A DNA stretch of 21,300 nucleotides from DASWHK01 sp036398215 (GTDB taxonomy: Bacteria; Acidobacteriota; UBA890), in the NCBI GenBank assembly GCA_036398215.1, contig DASWHK010000234.1, forward strand, positions 1 through 21,300, in the 5' to 3' direction. Position numbers and translations under genes: made by a program. Positions 14,974 through 21,300 of this stretch are shown piece by piece. The notes under the pieces are model-generated. The model saw only the letters and a list, made by a program, of their open reading frames with translations, was not told where the DNA came from and made no database searches. Within the stretch, counting starts at the first letter, position 1. Each line of letters begins with the position of its first letter.

Positions 14974-17658
14974 ATGCCTCCTAGCGACCGCAACTCCGGC
15001 GCGCGATTAGACAAGTATCGCGAGAAGCGCTCAGCAGAACACACTCCAGAGCCCTTCGGCTATGACCATGCTCAGGGTGCGCTGCGCTTCGTCGTCCAGA
15101 AGCACGCCGCTACCCGGACACACTACGACCTGCGCCTCGAGCACGAGGGGGCCCTGCTCTCGTGGGCCGTTCCCCAGGGCTTCTCGCTCGATCCCGCCGT
15201 CAAGCGGCTCGCCGTGCAGACCGAAGACCATCCGCTCGAGTACGCCGACTTCGAAGGCGTCATCCCGGAGGGCAACTACGGCGCCGGGGCGATGATCGTC
15301 TGGGACCAGGGCTCCTTCGAGCCCGTCGAAGGCATCGCCGAGGGCCTCCAGAAGGGCAAGCTGCTGGTCGAGCTCAAGGGCTACAAGCTGCGCGGCGAGT
15401 GGACCCTGGTGCGCACCAAGGGGAGCGCCCGCAAGCGCTCCTCGAGCCTCGGGGCGCAGACCAAGCACGAGTGGCTGTTGATCAAGCACCGCGACGCCTG
15501 GGCGCGCGAAGGCGACGCCGCCGAGCCGTTCGACGAGACCTCGGTCCTGTCGGGGCTGACGGTCGAGGAGCTCGGCGCCGGGGAGGACCGCGGCGCCGAG
15601 GTGCGCGCCCTGCTCGAGGAGCTCGGCGCCCGGCGCCGGCGCATCTCTGCCGCCGACGTCTCGCTGATGCTGGCCAAGGTCGCCGACCGGCCGTTCTCCC
15701 GCCCCGGCTGGCTGTTCGAGCTCAAATACGACGGCTACCGCCTGCTGGCCGAGCGGCGCGACGGCCGCGCCGTGCTCTATTACCGCAGCGGCATCAATGC
15801 TACCGACGTCTTCCCAGAGATCGCCCGGAGCGTCGCCTCCTTGCCCTACGATGGCCTGGTCCTCGACGGCGAGGTGGTGGTGCCCGACGAGAACGGGCGG
15901 CCGAGCTTCGCCCGGCTGCAGAAGCGGGGCCGCCTGTCGCGCCTTCCGGACATCGCCGCCGCCGCGGCGCAGGACCCCGCCACCCTGTTCTGCTTCGACC
16001 TTCCCGGCTTCGAGGACTGGGACTTGCGGCGGCTGCCGCTGGCGCAGCGCAAGCAGGCGCTGGCCAAGATCATCCCGGCCGCCGGCTCGCTCCGCTACGC
16101 CGACCACGTCGAGGAGCGCGGTGAGGCGCTCTACGAGCAGGTGGTCAAGATGGGCCTCGAGGGGCTGCTGGCGAAGAGGGCTGACTCGCCGTACCGCGGC
16201 GGTCGCAGCGACGCCTGGCTGAAGGTCCGCGCCGAGCGCGTCGACGACTTCATCATCGTCGGTTACACCGAGGGAAAAGGGGGGCGGCAAGGGTTCGGCG
16301 CCATTCACGTTGCCGCCTACGCGGAGGCCGAGGACGCCGCAGATGCTCAGCCCGAGGCCGGGCTGCTGTACGCCGGCCGCGTCGGCTCGGGCTTCTCCGA
16401 TGCCCAGCTCGGCGAGCTCGCCGGGCAGCTCGCCGCCAACAGCCTCGCGGCGAGCGACGGCGCGGCGGCGCTGGACATGCGCGGCACCATTCCCTCCGGC
16501 CCCGACAACACCTGGGTCACGCCGCGGCTGGTCGCCGAGGTCCGCTACAAGGAGATCACCCCCGACGGCCTGCTGCGGCAGCCGGTCTTTCTGCGGCTGC
16601 GCGACGACAAGGCTCCCGAGGAGTGCCGGCTGCCGGCCGCCGGCGATCGGCTGCGCAACGGCACCGCCGGCGACGCCGCGGGGGCCGGCGAACCCGGTCC
16701 CGCCGCGGCACCGGATCCGGCGGGCGCCGCGACGGCACCCGGGCGCATCGGCGGCATCGGAGTCGGGGCGCCGCGGCTGCAGCTCAGCAACCTCGACAAG
16801 GTCTTCTGGCCCCAGGAGGGCTACACCAAGGGCGACCTGCTCGCCTACTACGAGGCGGTCGGCGAGGCGCTGCTCCCGTACCTCGCCGATCGACCCCTGG
16901 TGCTCGACCGCTATCCCGACGGCATCGACGGCAAGAACTTCTTCCAGAAGGACGCTCCCAACTTCGTCCCCAGCTGGGTGCGCACGGTGCCGATCGACGA
17001 GGGGGAGGGCAAGCGCAACAACTACCTGATCTGCGACAGCGTCGAGTCGTTGCTCTACATCATCAACCTCGGCGCCATCCCGCTGCACGTCTGGTCGAGC
17101 CGCGTCGATGATCTCGAGCGCCCCGACTGGTGCACCCTCGACCTCGACCCCAAGGAGACGCCGTTCCGCCAGGTGACCGAGGTGGCGCGGAGGATCCGCG
17201 CCATCTGCGAGGAGATCTCGCTGCCCTGCTACCCGAAGACCAGCGGCAAGACCGGGATGCACATCCTGGTGCCGCTCGGGCGCCGCTTCACGCACGAGCA
17301 GGCGAAGCTGCTGGGCGAGCTCATCGCCCGCGTGGTCGTCGGCGAGATCCCCGACCTCGCCACCGTCGTGCGGTCGCCGTCCGGCCGCGGCGAGCGCGTC
17401 TACATCGATTTCGTCCAGAACGGCCGCGGCAAGCTGATCGTCGCCCCCTACAGCGCCCGGCCCATGCCCGGCGGCACGGTGTCGGCGCCGCTGCGCTGGC
17501 GGGAGGTCACCCGCCGCCTCGACTTCCGCAAGTTCACGATCAAGACGATGCCGGGACGCGTCAAACGCATGAAGGAAGACCCCTGTGTGGCCGTGCTCGA
17601 CGACGTGCCCGACCTGGAGGCCTCGCTGGCAAAGCTCGGCAAGCGGTTGGCCCCTTGA
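14974..17658 (+). CDS. ligD: LigD, multifunctional ATP-dependent NHEJ ligase (PE-LIG-POL)
   Basis: The product is 894 aa. Domain order is 3'-phosphoesterase, ligase, polymerase, as in Pseudomonas LigD. The phosphoesterase (about 30-190) has VVQKHAATRTHYDLRLEHEG and FEGVIPEGNYGAG. The ligase (about 220-550) has the adenylated lysine K251 in KYDGYR, then YRSG, DGEVV and EVRYKEIT near its end. The polymerase (about 600-890) has catalytic D723 and D725 in LDLDP, SGKTGMH (H763), VYIDF and KLIVAPYSAR. A Gly/Ala/Pro-rich linker (about 558-600) joins ligase and polymerase. It trims, fills and seals broken ends held by Ku. ATG at 14974 fits the usual N-terminus (LDKYREKRSAEHTPEP). It is divergent from ku and ends 8 nt from the stop of a convergent hydrolase gene. 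Confidence 0.96.
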   Translation: MPPSDRNSGARLDKYREKRSAEHTPEPFGYDHAQGALRFVVQKHAATRTHYDLRLEHEGALLSWAVPQGFSLDPAVKRLAVQTEDHPLEYADFEGVIPEGNYGAGAMIVWDQGSFEPVEGIAEGLQKGKLLVELKGYKLRGEWTLVRTKGSARKRSSSLGAQTKHEWLLIKHRDAWAREGDAAEPFDETSVLSGLTVEELGAGEDRGAEVRALLEELGARRRRISAADVSLMLAKVADRPFSRPGWLFELKYDGYRLLAERRDGRAVLYYRSGINATDVFPEIARSVASLPYDGLVLDGEVVVPDENGRPSFARLQKRGRLSRLPDIAAAAAQDPATLFCFDLPGFEDWDLRRLPLAQRKQALAKIIPAAGSLRYADHVEERGEALYEQVVKMGLEGLLAKRADSPYRGGRSDAWLKVRAERVDDFIIVGYTEGKGGRQGFGAIHVAAYAEAEDAADAQPEAGLLYAGRVGSGFSDAQLGELAGQLAANSLAASDGAAALDMRGTIPSGPDNTWVTPRLVAEVRYKEITPDGLLRQPVFLRLRDDKAPEECRLPAAGDRLRNGTAGDAAGAGEPGPAAAPDPAGAATAPGRIGGIGVGAPRLQLSNLDKVFWPQEGYTKGDLLAYYEAVGEALLPYLADRPLVLDRYPDGIDGKNFFQKDAPNFVPSWVRTVPIDEGEGKRNNYLICDSVESLLYIINLGAIPLHVWSSRVDDLERPDWCTLDLDPKETPFRQVTEVARRIRAICEEISLPCYPKTSGKTGMHILVPLGRRFTHEQAKLLGELIARVVVGEIPDLATVVRSPSGRGERVYIDFVQNGRGKLIVAPYSARPMPGGTVSAPLRWREVTRRLDFRKFTIKTMPGRVKRMKEDPCVAVLDDVPDLEASLAKLGKRLAP

Positions 17659-17666
17659 AAGAGCCC

Positions 17667-18287
17667 TCAGCTCGCGGCGAGTCCCTCGATGAAGCCGGCG
17701 ATCGCGGCGACCGCCTCCTCGATGTTCTGCGCGAGCGTACGCCCGGAGGACTTCCGGGGCTTGAACGAGTGGTCGCCGTCTTCGAGCCAGTGAACGGCGA
17801 TGGCCGACGAGAGCTCGTAGCCCGGCACCTCGCCGGCGTTGCCGAAGGGATCGCGGGTCCCCTGCACGATCAGCGTCGGGGTTTGCAGGCCGGCGAGATG
17901 CTCGGTGCGCAGCTTCTCGGGCCGCCCCGGGGGGTGAAACGGGTACCCGAGGCAGACCAGGCCGCGGACACCGGCGTCGTCGGCCACCATGCTGGCGATG
18001 CGGCCGCCCATCGACTTGCCGCCGATGATCAGCCGCCGGCGATCGAAGCCATCGATCACCCCGCGCCAGCTCTCCAGCAGCACCGGGGCGCGGTCGGGCC
18101 CGCCGCGCTTGCCCGTTTCGCGGCGTCGCTGCATGTAGGGGAACTCGAAGCGGACGGCATGCAGGCCGGCGGCCGCCAGCCCTTCGGCGAAAGCCACCAT
18201 CGCCGGCGAGTCCATGCCGGCACCGGCGCCGTGGGCAAGGATGACCGTCGCCGGGGCCTCGGGAGGCCCGTCGTGGCGGAGCTTCAT
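17667..18287 (-). CDS. Small alpha/beta hydrolase, KANL3/Tex30-like (dienelactone hydrolase superfamily)
   Basis: The product is 206 aa. An oxyanion-region motif LAHGAGAGMDSPAM is followed by FEFPYMQRRRETGKRGGPDR, both typical of the KANL3/Tex30-like alpha/beta hydrolases. The nucleophile elbow is GKSMGGR with S92. The remaining triad members are likely D146 in QGTRDPFG and H173 in DGDHSFKP. It is probably a cytoplasmic esterase or thioesterase; no signal peptide is seen and the substrate is unknown. ATG at 18287 overlaps the stop of the ADOP permease gene (ATGA at 18284-18287), so the two are coupled. No Shine-Dalgarno is visible, fitting coupling. Confidence 0.88.
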   Translation of the reverse strand: MKLRHDGPPEAPATVILAHGAGAGMDSPAMVAFAEGLAAAGLHAVRFEFPYMQRRRETGKRGGPDRAPVLLESWRGVIDGFDRRRLIIGGKSMGGRIASMVADDAGVRGLVCLGYPFHPPGRPEKLRTEHLAGLQTPTLIVQGTRDPFGNAGEVPGYELSSAIAVHWLEDGDHSFKPRKSSGRTLAQNIEEAVAAIAGFIEGLAAS

Positions 18288-20752
18288 TCGGAGCGGAGCG
18301 CGGTGACCGCGTCGACGCGCAGCACCCGCCGCGCCGGCATCCAGCTGGCCAGCACGCCGATCGCCACCAGCACGGCCGGAACGCCGAGGAACGTCACCAC
18401 GTCGGTGGTGCTGACCCCGAACAGCATGCTGGCGAACAGACGCGTGACCCCCCAGGAGAGCAGCAGCCCGACGGCGGTGCCGAGCGCGACCAGCAGCATC
18501 CCCTGCCGCATCATCAGGCGCATGACCTCGTTGGCTTGCGCCCCCAGGGCCACCCGGATGCCGATCTCGCGGCGGCGCTGGTTCACCGCGTACGACATCA
18601 GGCCATAGGTGCCGACCATCGCCAGCAGCAGGCCGATGCCGCCGAGCGTGGCGAGCATCCCGGCGATCACGCGTGGTTGCTGGAGGGCGTTGGCGAGCGC
18701 TTGCTCGATGGTCTGCGCGCCGTTGGTCGGCATGTCGCGATCGAGCTCGCGGATGAGAGTCTGCATCTCGGCGAGCACCGGCTCAGGGTCGCCGCTGGTC
18801 CGCGACAGGAGCGTCATGAAGCCGGAGAAACGCTGCTCGGCGGGGATGTAGGAGATCGGCTGCAGCGGCTGGCCGATCTGGCTGGTGACGTCGGCGACGA
18901 CGCCGATCACCTCGATGTCGAGCTCCTCGGTGATGTAGTGGAAGCGCTTGCCGACCGCGTCCTTGTCGGGCCAGAACATCTGCTGCGCGGTCTCGTTGAT
19001 GATCGCCACCGGACGCGTGCCGGCATCATCGAAGGCCGTGAAGTCACGGCCGCGCAGCAGGGGGATGCCGACGGTCGCGAAGTAGCCGGGCGACACCGTC
19101 GTCACGGCGGTGTACTTGCCCTGGTCGTCCGGCCAGCCCTCGGGGATGAAGGTGCGGGCGAGGTCGAAGCCGAGTGGCGCCGACGAGGCGATCGCCGCCG
19201 ACTCGACGCCGGCCATCGCCTCGGCCCCGGCCAGCAGCTCTGTGTAGAACTGCTCCGCCTGTCCCTGGCGATACCCGATGCCGGCCGGGTTGACCGCGAC
19301 CGACGCCAGCCGCCGGGTCTCGAACCCCGGGTCCAGCTGCTGCGCCGCCTGCATGCTGCGAATGAAGAGGCCGGCGGAGATCAGCGCCACCAGGGCCAGG
19401 GCGATCTCGGCGACCACCAGGCCGCTGCGCACCAGTTGCTGGCCCGCGCCTTCGCCGCCGCGGCCGCCTTCCTGGAGAGTTCGGGCGAGCTGCGGCCGAG
19501 AGGCTCGCAGCGCCGGGGCGAGGCCGAAGGCGATCCCGGTGAGGATCGCGATCCCCAAGGTGAAGCCGAGGACGCGGCCGTCGAGCGCCATCTCGAGGTC
19601 GAGGGGCAGGAAGCCGCCGAGGAGCCCGGGGGCGACGTTGGCGATCAGGTCGCGGGCCCAGAAGGCCAGCAGCAGTCCGATGCCGGCGCCGAGCATCGCG
19701 AGTAGCAGGCTCTCCGTCAGCAGCTGGCGGACCAGCCGCTGGCGGCCGGCGCCCAGGGCCAGGCGCATGCCGATCTCCTTTTCGCGGCTCGCCGCCCGCG
19801 CCAGCAACAGGTTGGCGACGTTGGCGCAGGCGATCAGCAGCACCAGGCCGACGATGCCCATCAACAAGCCGCCCATCTGCATCGCCGCCCCCTGGGCCTG
19901 GGGGTTGAACAGCTGGGTAAACTCGGTCACCTCGGCGCTGCGGTTGCTGTTGGCTTCCGGGTGGGCCGCGGCCAGCCGGTCGGCGATCGTCCGGACGGCG
20001 TTGCGCGCCGCCGCGTGGCTGACCCCCGGCTTCAGCCGGCCGATGACGCTGAGGAGCAGACCGGCGCGCCGGCTCTCGGGCCAGTCGCGGATGTTCTCGG
20101 ACAGGATCGCCGGGTAGGACATGAAGGGCGTCCAGATCAGGTCGGGCTGGAAGCCTTGGACGGTCCCCGAGAAGCCGGCAGGGGCGACCCCGACGATCGT
20201 GAACGGGACGCCGTTGATGCTGATGTCGCGGCCGATGACCGCTTCATCGGCGGCGAACTGGCGCTCCCAGAGGCCGTGGCTGATGACCGCCACGTTGTGG
20301 GTGCCGGGGTTCTCGTCCTCGTCGGCACGGAAAAAACGACCCAGCGCCGGCTCGATGCCGAGCACGTCGAAGTACTCGTGGGTGACCAGGAAGCCGGCGA
20401 GCTGTTGCGGCTCGTCTTCGCCGGTGAGGATGCCGCCGCCGAAGCTCACCGCGGCCAGCTGCTCAAAGACGTCGTTCTGGTCGCGGATGTCCTCGTAGTT
20501 GGGGTAGGAGACCGGCAGCAGGTTGCCGAAGGCGCCGGCCGATCCGGAGACGCTGTCGGTCGTGAAGACCATCGCCAGGCGCGAGGGATCGTGCACCGGG
20601 ATCGGCGTGAACAGCAGGCCGTTGATGACGGTGAAGATCGTCGTGTTGGCGCCGATCCCCAGGGCGAGCGACAGCACCGCCACCGCCGTGAACGCCGGCC
20701 GCGTGGTGAGCATGCGGACGCCGTAGCGAATGTCCTGCAGCAGGCTTTCCAT
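18284..20752 (-). CDS. ADOP-type ABC permease (duplicated MacB/FtsX permease in one chain)
   Basis: The product is 822 aa, twice the size of an ordinary MacB-type permease. It opens with MESLLQDIRYGVRMLTTRPA and LSLALGIGANTTIFTVINGL, the hallmark N-terminus of acidobacterial duplicated orphan permeases. Unit 1 has a MacB periplasmic domain (about 50-265) and FtsX helices (about 280-430, with ASREKEIGMRLALGAGRQRL). Unit 2 repeats the pattern (about 440-820, with NQRRREIGIRVALGAQANEV and PARRVLRVDAVTALRSE). No ATPase gene adjoins it, matching the 'orphan' description. ATG at 20752 has GGAG 6-7 nt upstream; the frame stays open to 21286 but that part lacks family character. Transport substrate is unknown. 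Confidence 0.92.
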   Translation of the reverse strand: MESLLQDIRYGVRMLTTRPAFTAVAVLSLALGIGANTTIFTVINGLLFTPIPVHDPSRLAMVFTTDSVSGSAGAFGNLLPVSYPNYEDIRDQNDVFEQLAAVSFGGGILTGEDEPQQLAGFLVTHEYFDVLGIEPALGRFFRADEDENPGTHNVAVISHGLWERQFAADEAVIGRDISINGVPFTIVGVAPAGFSGTVQGFQPDLIWTPFMSYPAILSENIRDWPESRRAGLLLSVIGRLKPGVSHAAARNAVRTIADRLAAAHPEANSNRSAEVTEFTQLFNPQAQGAAMQMGGLLMGIVGLVLLIACANVANLLLARAASREKEIGMRLALGAGRQRLVRQLLTESLLLAMLGAGIGLLLAFWARDLIANVAPGLLGGFLPLDLEMALDGRVLGFTLGIAILTGIAFGLAPALRASRPQLARTLQEGGRGGEGAGQQLVRSGLVVAEIALALVALISAGLFIRSMQAAQQLDPGFETRRLASVAVNPAGIGYRQGQAEQFYTELLAGAEAMAGVESAAIASSAPLGFDLARTFIPEGWPDDQGKYTAVTTVSPGYFATVGIPLLRGRDFTAFDDAGTRPVAIINETAQQMFWPDKDAVGKRFHYITEELDIEVIGVVADVTSQIGQPLQPISYIPAEQRFSGFMTLLSRTSGDPEPVLAEMQTLIRELDRDMPTNGAQTIEQALANALQQPRVIAGMLATLGGIGLLLAMVGTYGLMSYAVNQRRREIGIRVALGAQANEVMRLMMRQGMLLVALGTAVGLLLSWGVTRLFASMLFGVSTTDVVTFLGVPAVLVAIGVLASWMPARRVLRVDAVTALRSE

Positions 20753-21101
20753 GTCGATCTCCGCGATCTTCGAGTCCTGGTCCCGCCGTTTTGGAGAGCA
20801 AGAGGCGTGCCACGGGCCAGCCTCCCGATGCGGATCGTCACGATGCGCCCGGACCCGCGTGCCGCGGGGTTCGCGGCGCCCGCCGCGCGCACTGCGATAC
20901 GACGTCCCGGACGGCCGCCGATCCCGCCCCGTCCGCCGTTGCGAGCCAGCGTCCCATTTTCGGACAAAACCGGGCGCCGCGCAGCCCCGGGCGCGACCTG
21001 TCCGCGCCTTTTCTCGCCGCAACCAGACCGTCACACCTGTACCAGGGCCTGCTGGGGTCGGGCTGGCCCGCGAGAGGATCGGCGAACCCGCGACCCTCAT
21101 T

Positions 21102-21141
21102 GCACCCAAAAGGGGGCGGAGTGGGGACGCGCCCCCGGTGC
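21102..21141 (+). promoter_or_regulatory. Imperfect inverted repeat overlapping the -35 region of the last gene
   Basis: GCACC (21102-21106) pairs with GGTGC (21137-21141), and GGGGGCG (21112-21118) with CGCCCCC (21130-21136). CAAAA is bulged on the left and the loop is 11 nt. It lies 15 nt before the -10 and covers the -35 position, so it could be an operator or a DNA structural element. Confidence 0.3.
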
Positions 21142-21153
21142 CTTTCGACGCCC

Positions 21154-21162
21154 TGCTACAAT
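21154..21162 (+). promoter_or_regulatory. Extended -10 promoter element, leaderless spacing
   Basis: TGCTACAAT combines a TGn extension with TACAAT (5 of 6 matches to consensus). It ends 8 nt before the ATG at 21171, so transcription would start about at the initiation codon. GGGAG lies between but only 1 nt from the ATG, too close for a normal Shine-Dalgarno. Confidence 0.5.
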
Positions 21163-21170
21163 CCGGGAGT

Positions 21171-21300
21171 ATGACCGTAGACGACCTGCGTGCCCGTTTT
21201 CCGGAGATCCCCGCCGACCTGCGCGACGAGCCGGTGCTGGCGCGCTTCGCAGCGACCTTCGGTTCCCTGCTGGCGGTGGCCCACAAGCCGGGGAACTGCT
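21171..21300 (+). CDS. Unidentified protein, N-terminal 43 residues only
   Basis: The gene runs off the right edge. The visible start is MTVDDLRARFPEIPADLRDE, followed by PVLARFAATFGSLLAVAHKP. It looks like a soluble, helix-forming N-terminus with no signal peptide. I do not recognise the family from this much. The ATG is supported by the extended -10 element just upstream and by in-frame codons with G/C third positions to the window end. Confidence 0.6.
   Translation, partial: MTVDDLRARFPEIPADLRDEPVLARFAATFGSLLAVAHKPGNC

Larger units (their letters stand above)
20753..21170. other. 418-nt non-coding divergent region
   Basis: I find no credible gene here; the open frames on both strands lack family character and Shine-Dalgarno sites. 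It contains a short perfect hairpin at 20861-20877 (GCCGCG/CGCGGC), an A/T-richer patch near 20953-20970 (CATTTTCGGACAAAA), a long imperfect hairpin at 21102-21141 and an extended -10 at 21154-21162. No clear promoter for the ADOP gene is evident upstream of its GGAG. Confidence 0.6.

Noticed and set aside
15031..17295. 754-codon open frame antisense to ligD
   Set aside because: Shadow frame with no domain; ligD motifs are complete on the plus strand.
4316..21111. Shared 11-mer (CATTGCACCCA and its complement) near the CBS start and upstream of the last gene
   Set aside because: Many 11-base matches are expected by chance in 21 kb, and the two sites differ in position relative to their genes.
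20791..21174. 127-codon plus-strand frame in the right intergenic region
   Set aside because: No Shine-Dalgarno, biased composition, no family resemblance, and it overlaps the promoter and hairpin of the last gene.
20753..21286. N-terminal extension of the ADOP permease
   Set aside because: The MESLLQDIRYG start is characteristic of the family and has GGAG upstream; the extension has no conserved features and would antisense the last gene.
1..21300. CRISPR arrays, tRNA genes, transposases, toxin-antitoxin or phage genes
   Set aside because: None seen by reading; all substantial frames are accounted for by housekeeping, transport, signalling and repair genes.

Overview
The window is about 21.3 kb of very GC-rich bacterial DNA, densely coded with strong G/C preference at third codon positions. 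There is no rRNA, tRNA, insertion sequence, phage gene or CRISPR array that I can see. The best lineage hint is a full-length 'ADOP'-type ABC permease (two MacB/FtsX units in one chain with an acidobacterial-style N-terminus). Together with a Ku/LigD repair locus and a TAT-exported molybdenum hydroxylase, it suggests a soil or sediment bacterium of the Acidobacteriota or a neighbouring phylum. This assignment is inference.

Layout. (1) 1-2735, plus strand: the end of a [2Fe-2S] subunit and a complete molybdopterin subunit of an isoquinoline 1-oxidoreductase-like enzyme, joined by an ATGA overlap. (2) 2743-4761, plus strand: a 49-codon stretch that looks coding but has no ordinary start codon, then an NAD(P)-binding atypical SDR, a small membrane protein and a two-CBS-domain protein. 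(3) 4843-9263, minus strand: a four-gene export operon (membrane fusion protein, ABC ATPase, two MacB/FtsX permeases) in which every junction is an ATGA overlap. The junction between the two permeases carries a 26-bp tandem duplication of the ribosome-binding and start region. (4) 9434-12990: a PilZ-receiver protein (minus) divergent from a large hybrid histidine kinase with receiver and HPt domains (plus), probably one phosphorelay ending in a c-di-GMP-responsive protein. (5) 13020-17658: a non-homologous end-joining locus. Ku (minus) diverges from a three-domain LigD (plus), and Ku is followed, with overlapping stop/start, by a MerR-type HTH plus TPR protein that has no canonical start codon. 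(6) 17667-20752, minus strand: the ADOP permease overlapping by ATGA with a small alpha/beta hydrolase. (7) 20753-21170 is non-coding and leads into an unidentified gene cut by the window end.

The most interesting points are the Ku-linked MerR-TPR protein and its odd initiation (ATC, ATA or a -1 frameshift out of Ku); the start-less 49-codon stretch at 2743, which also has ATC where ATG is expected; the duplicated start site between the two permeases; recurrent -10-like hexamers 7-10 nt before start codons, suggesting leaderless mRNAs; and a bidirectional hairpin whose arms contain the stop codons of two convergent genes. I see no clear new defence or mobile system; most genes belong to known families. 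Statements about conservation across genomes are untested here.
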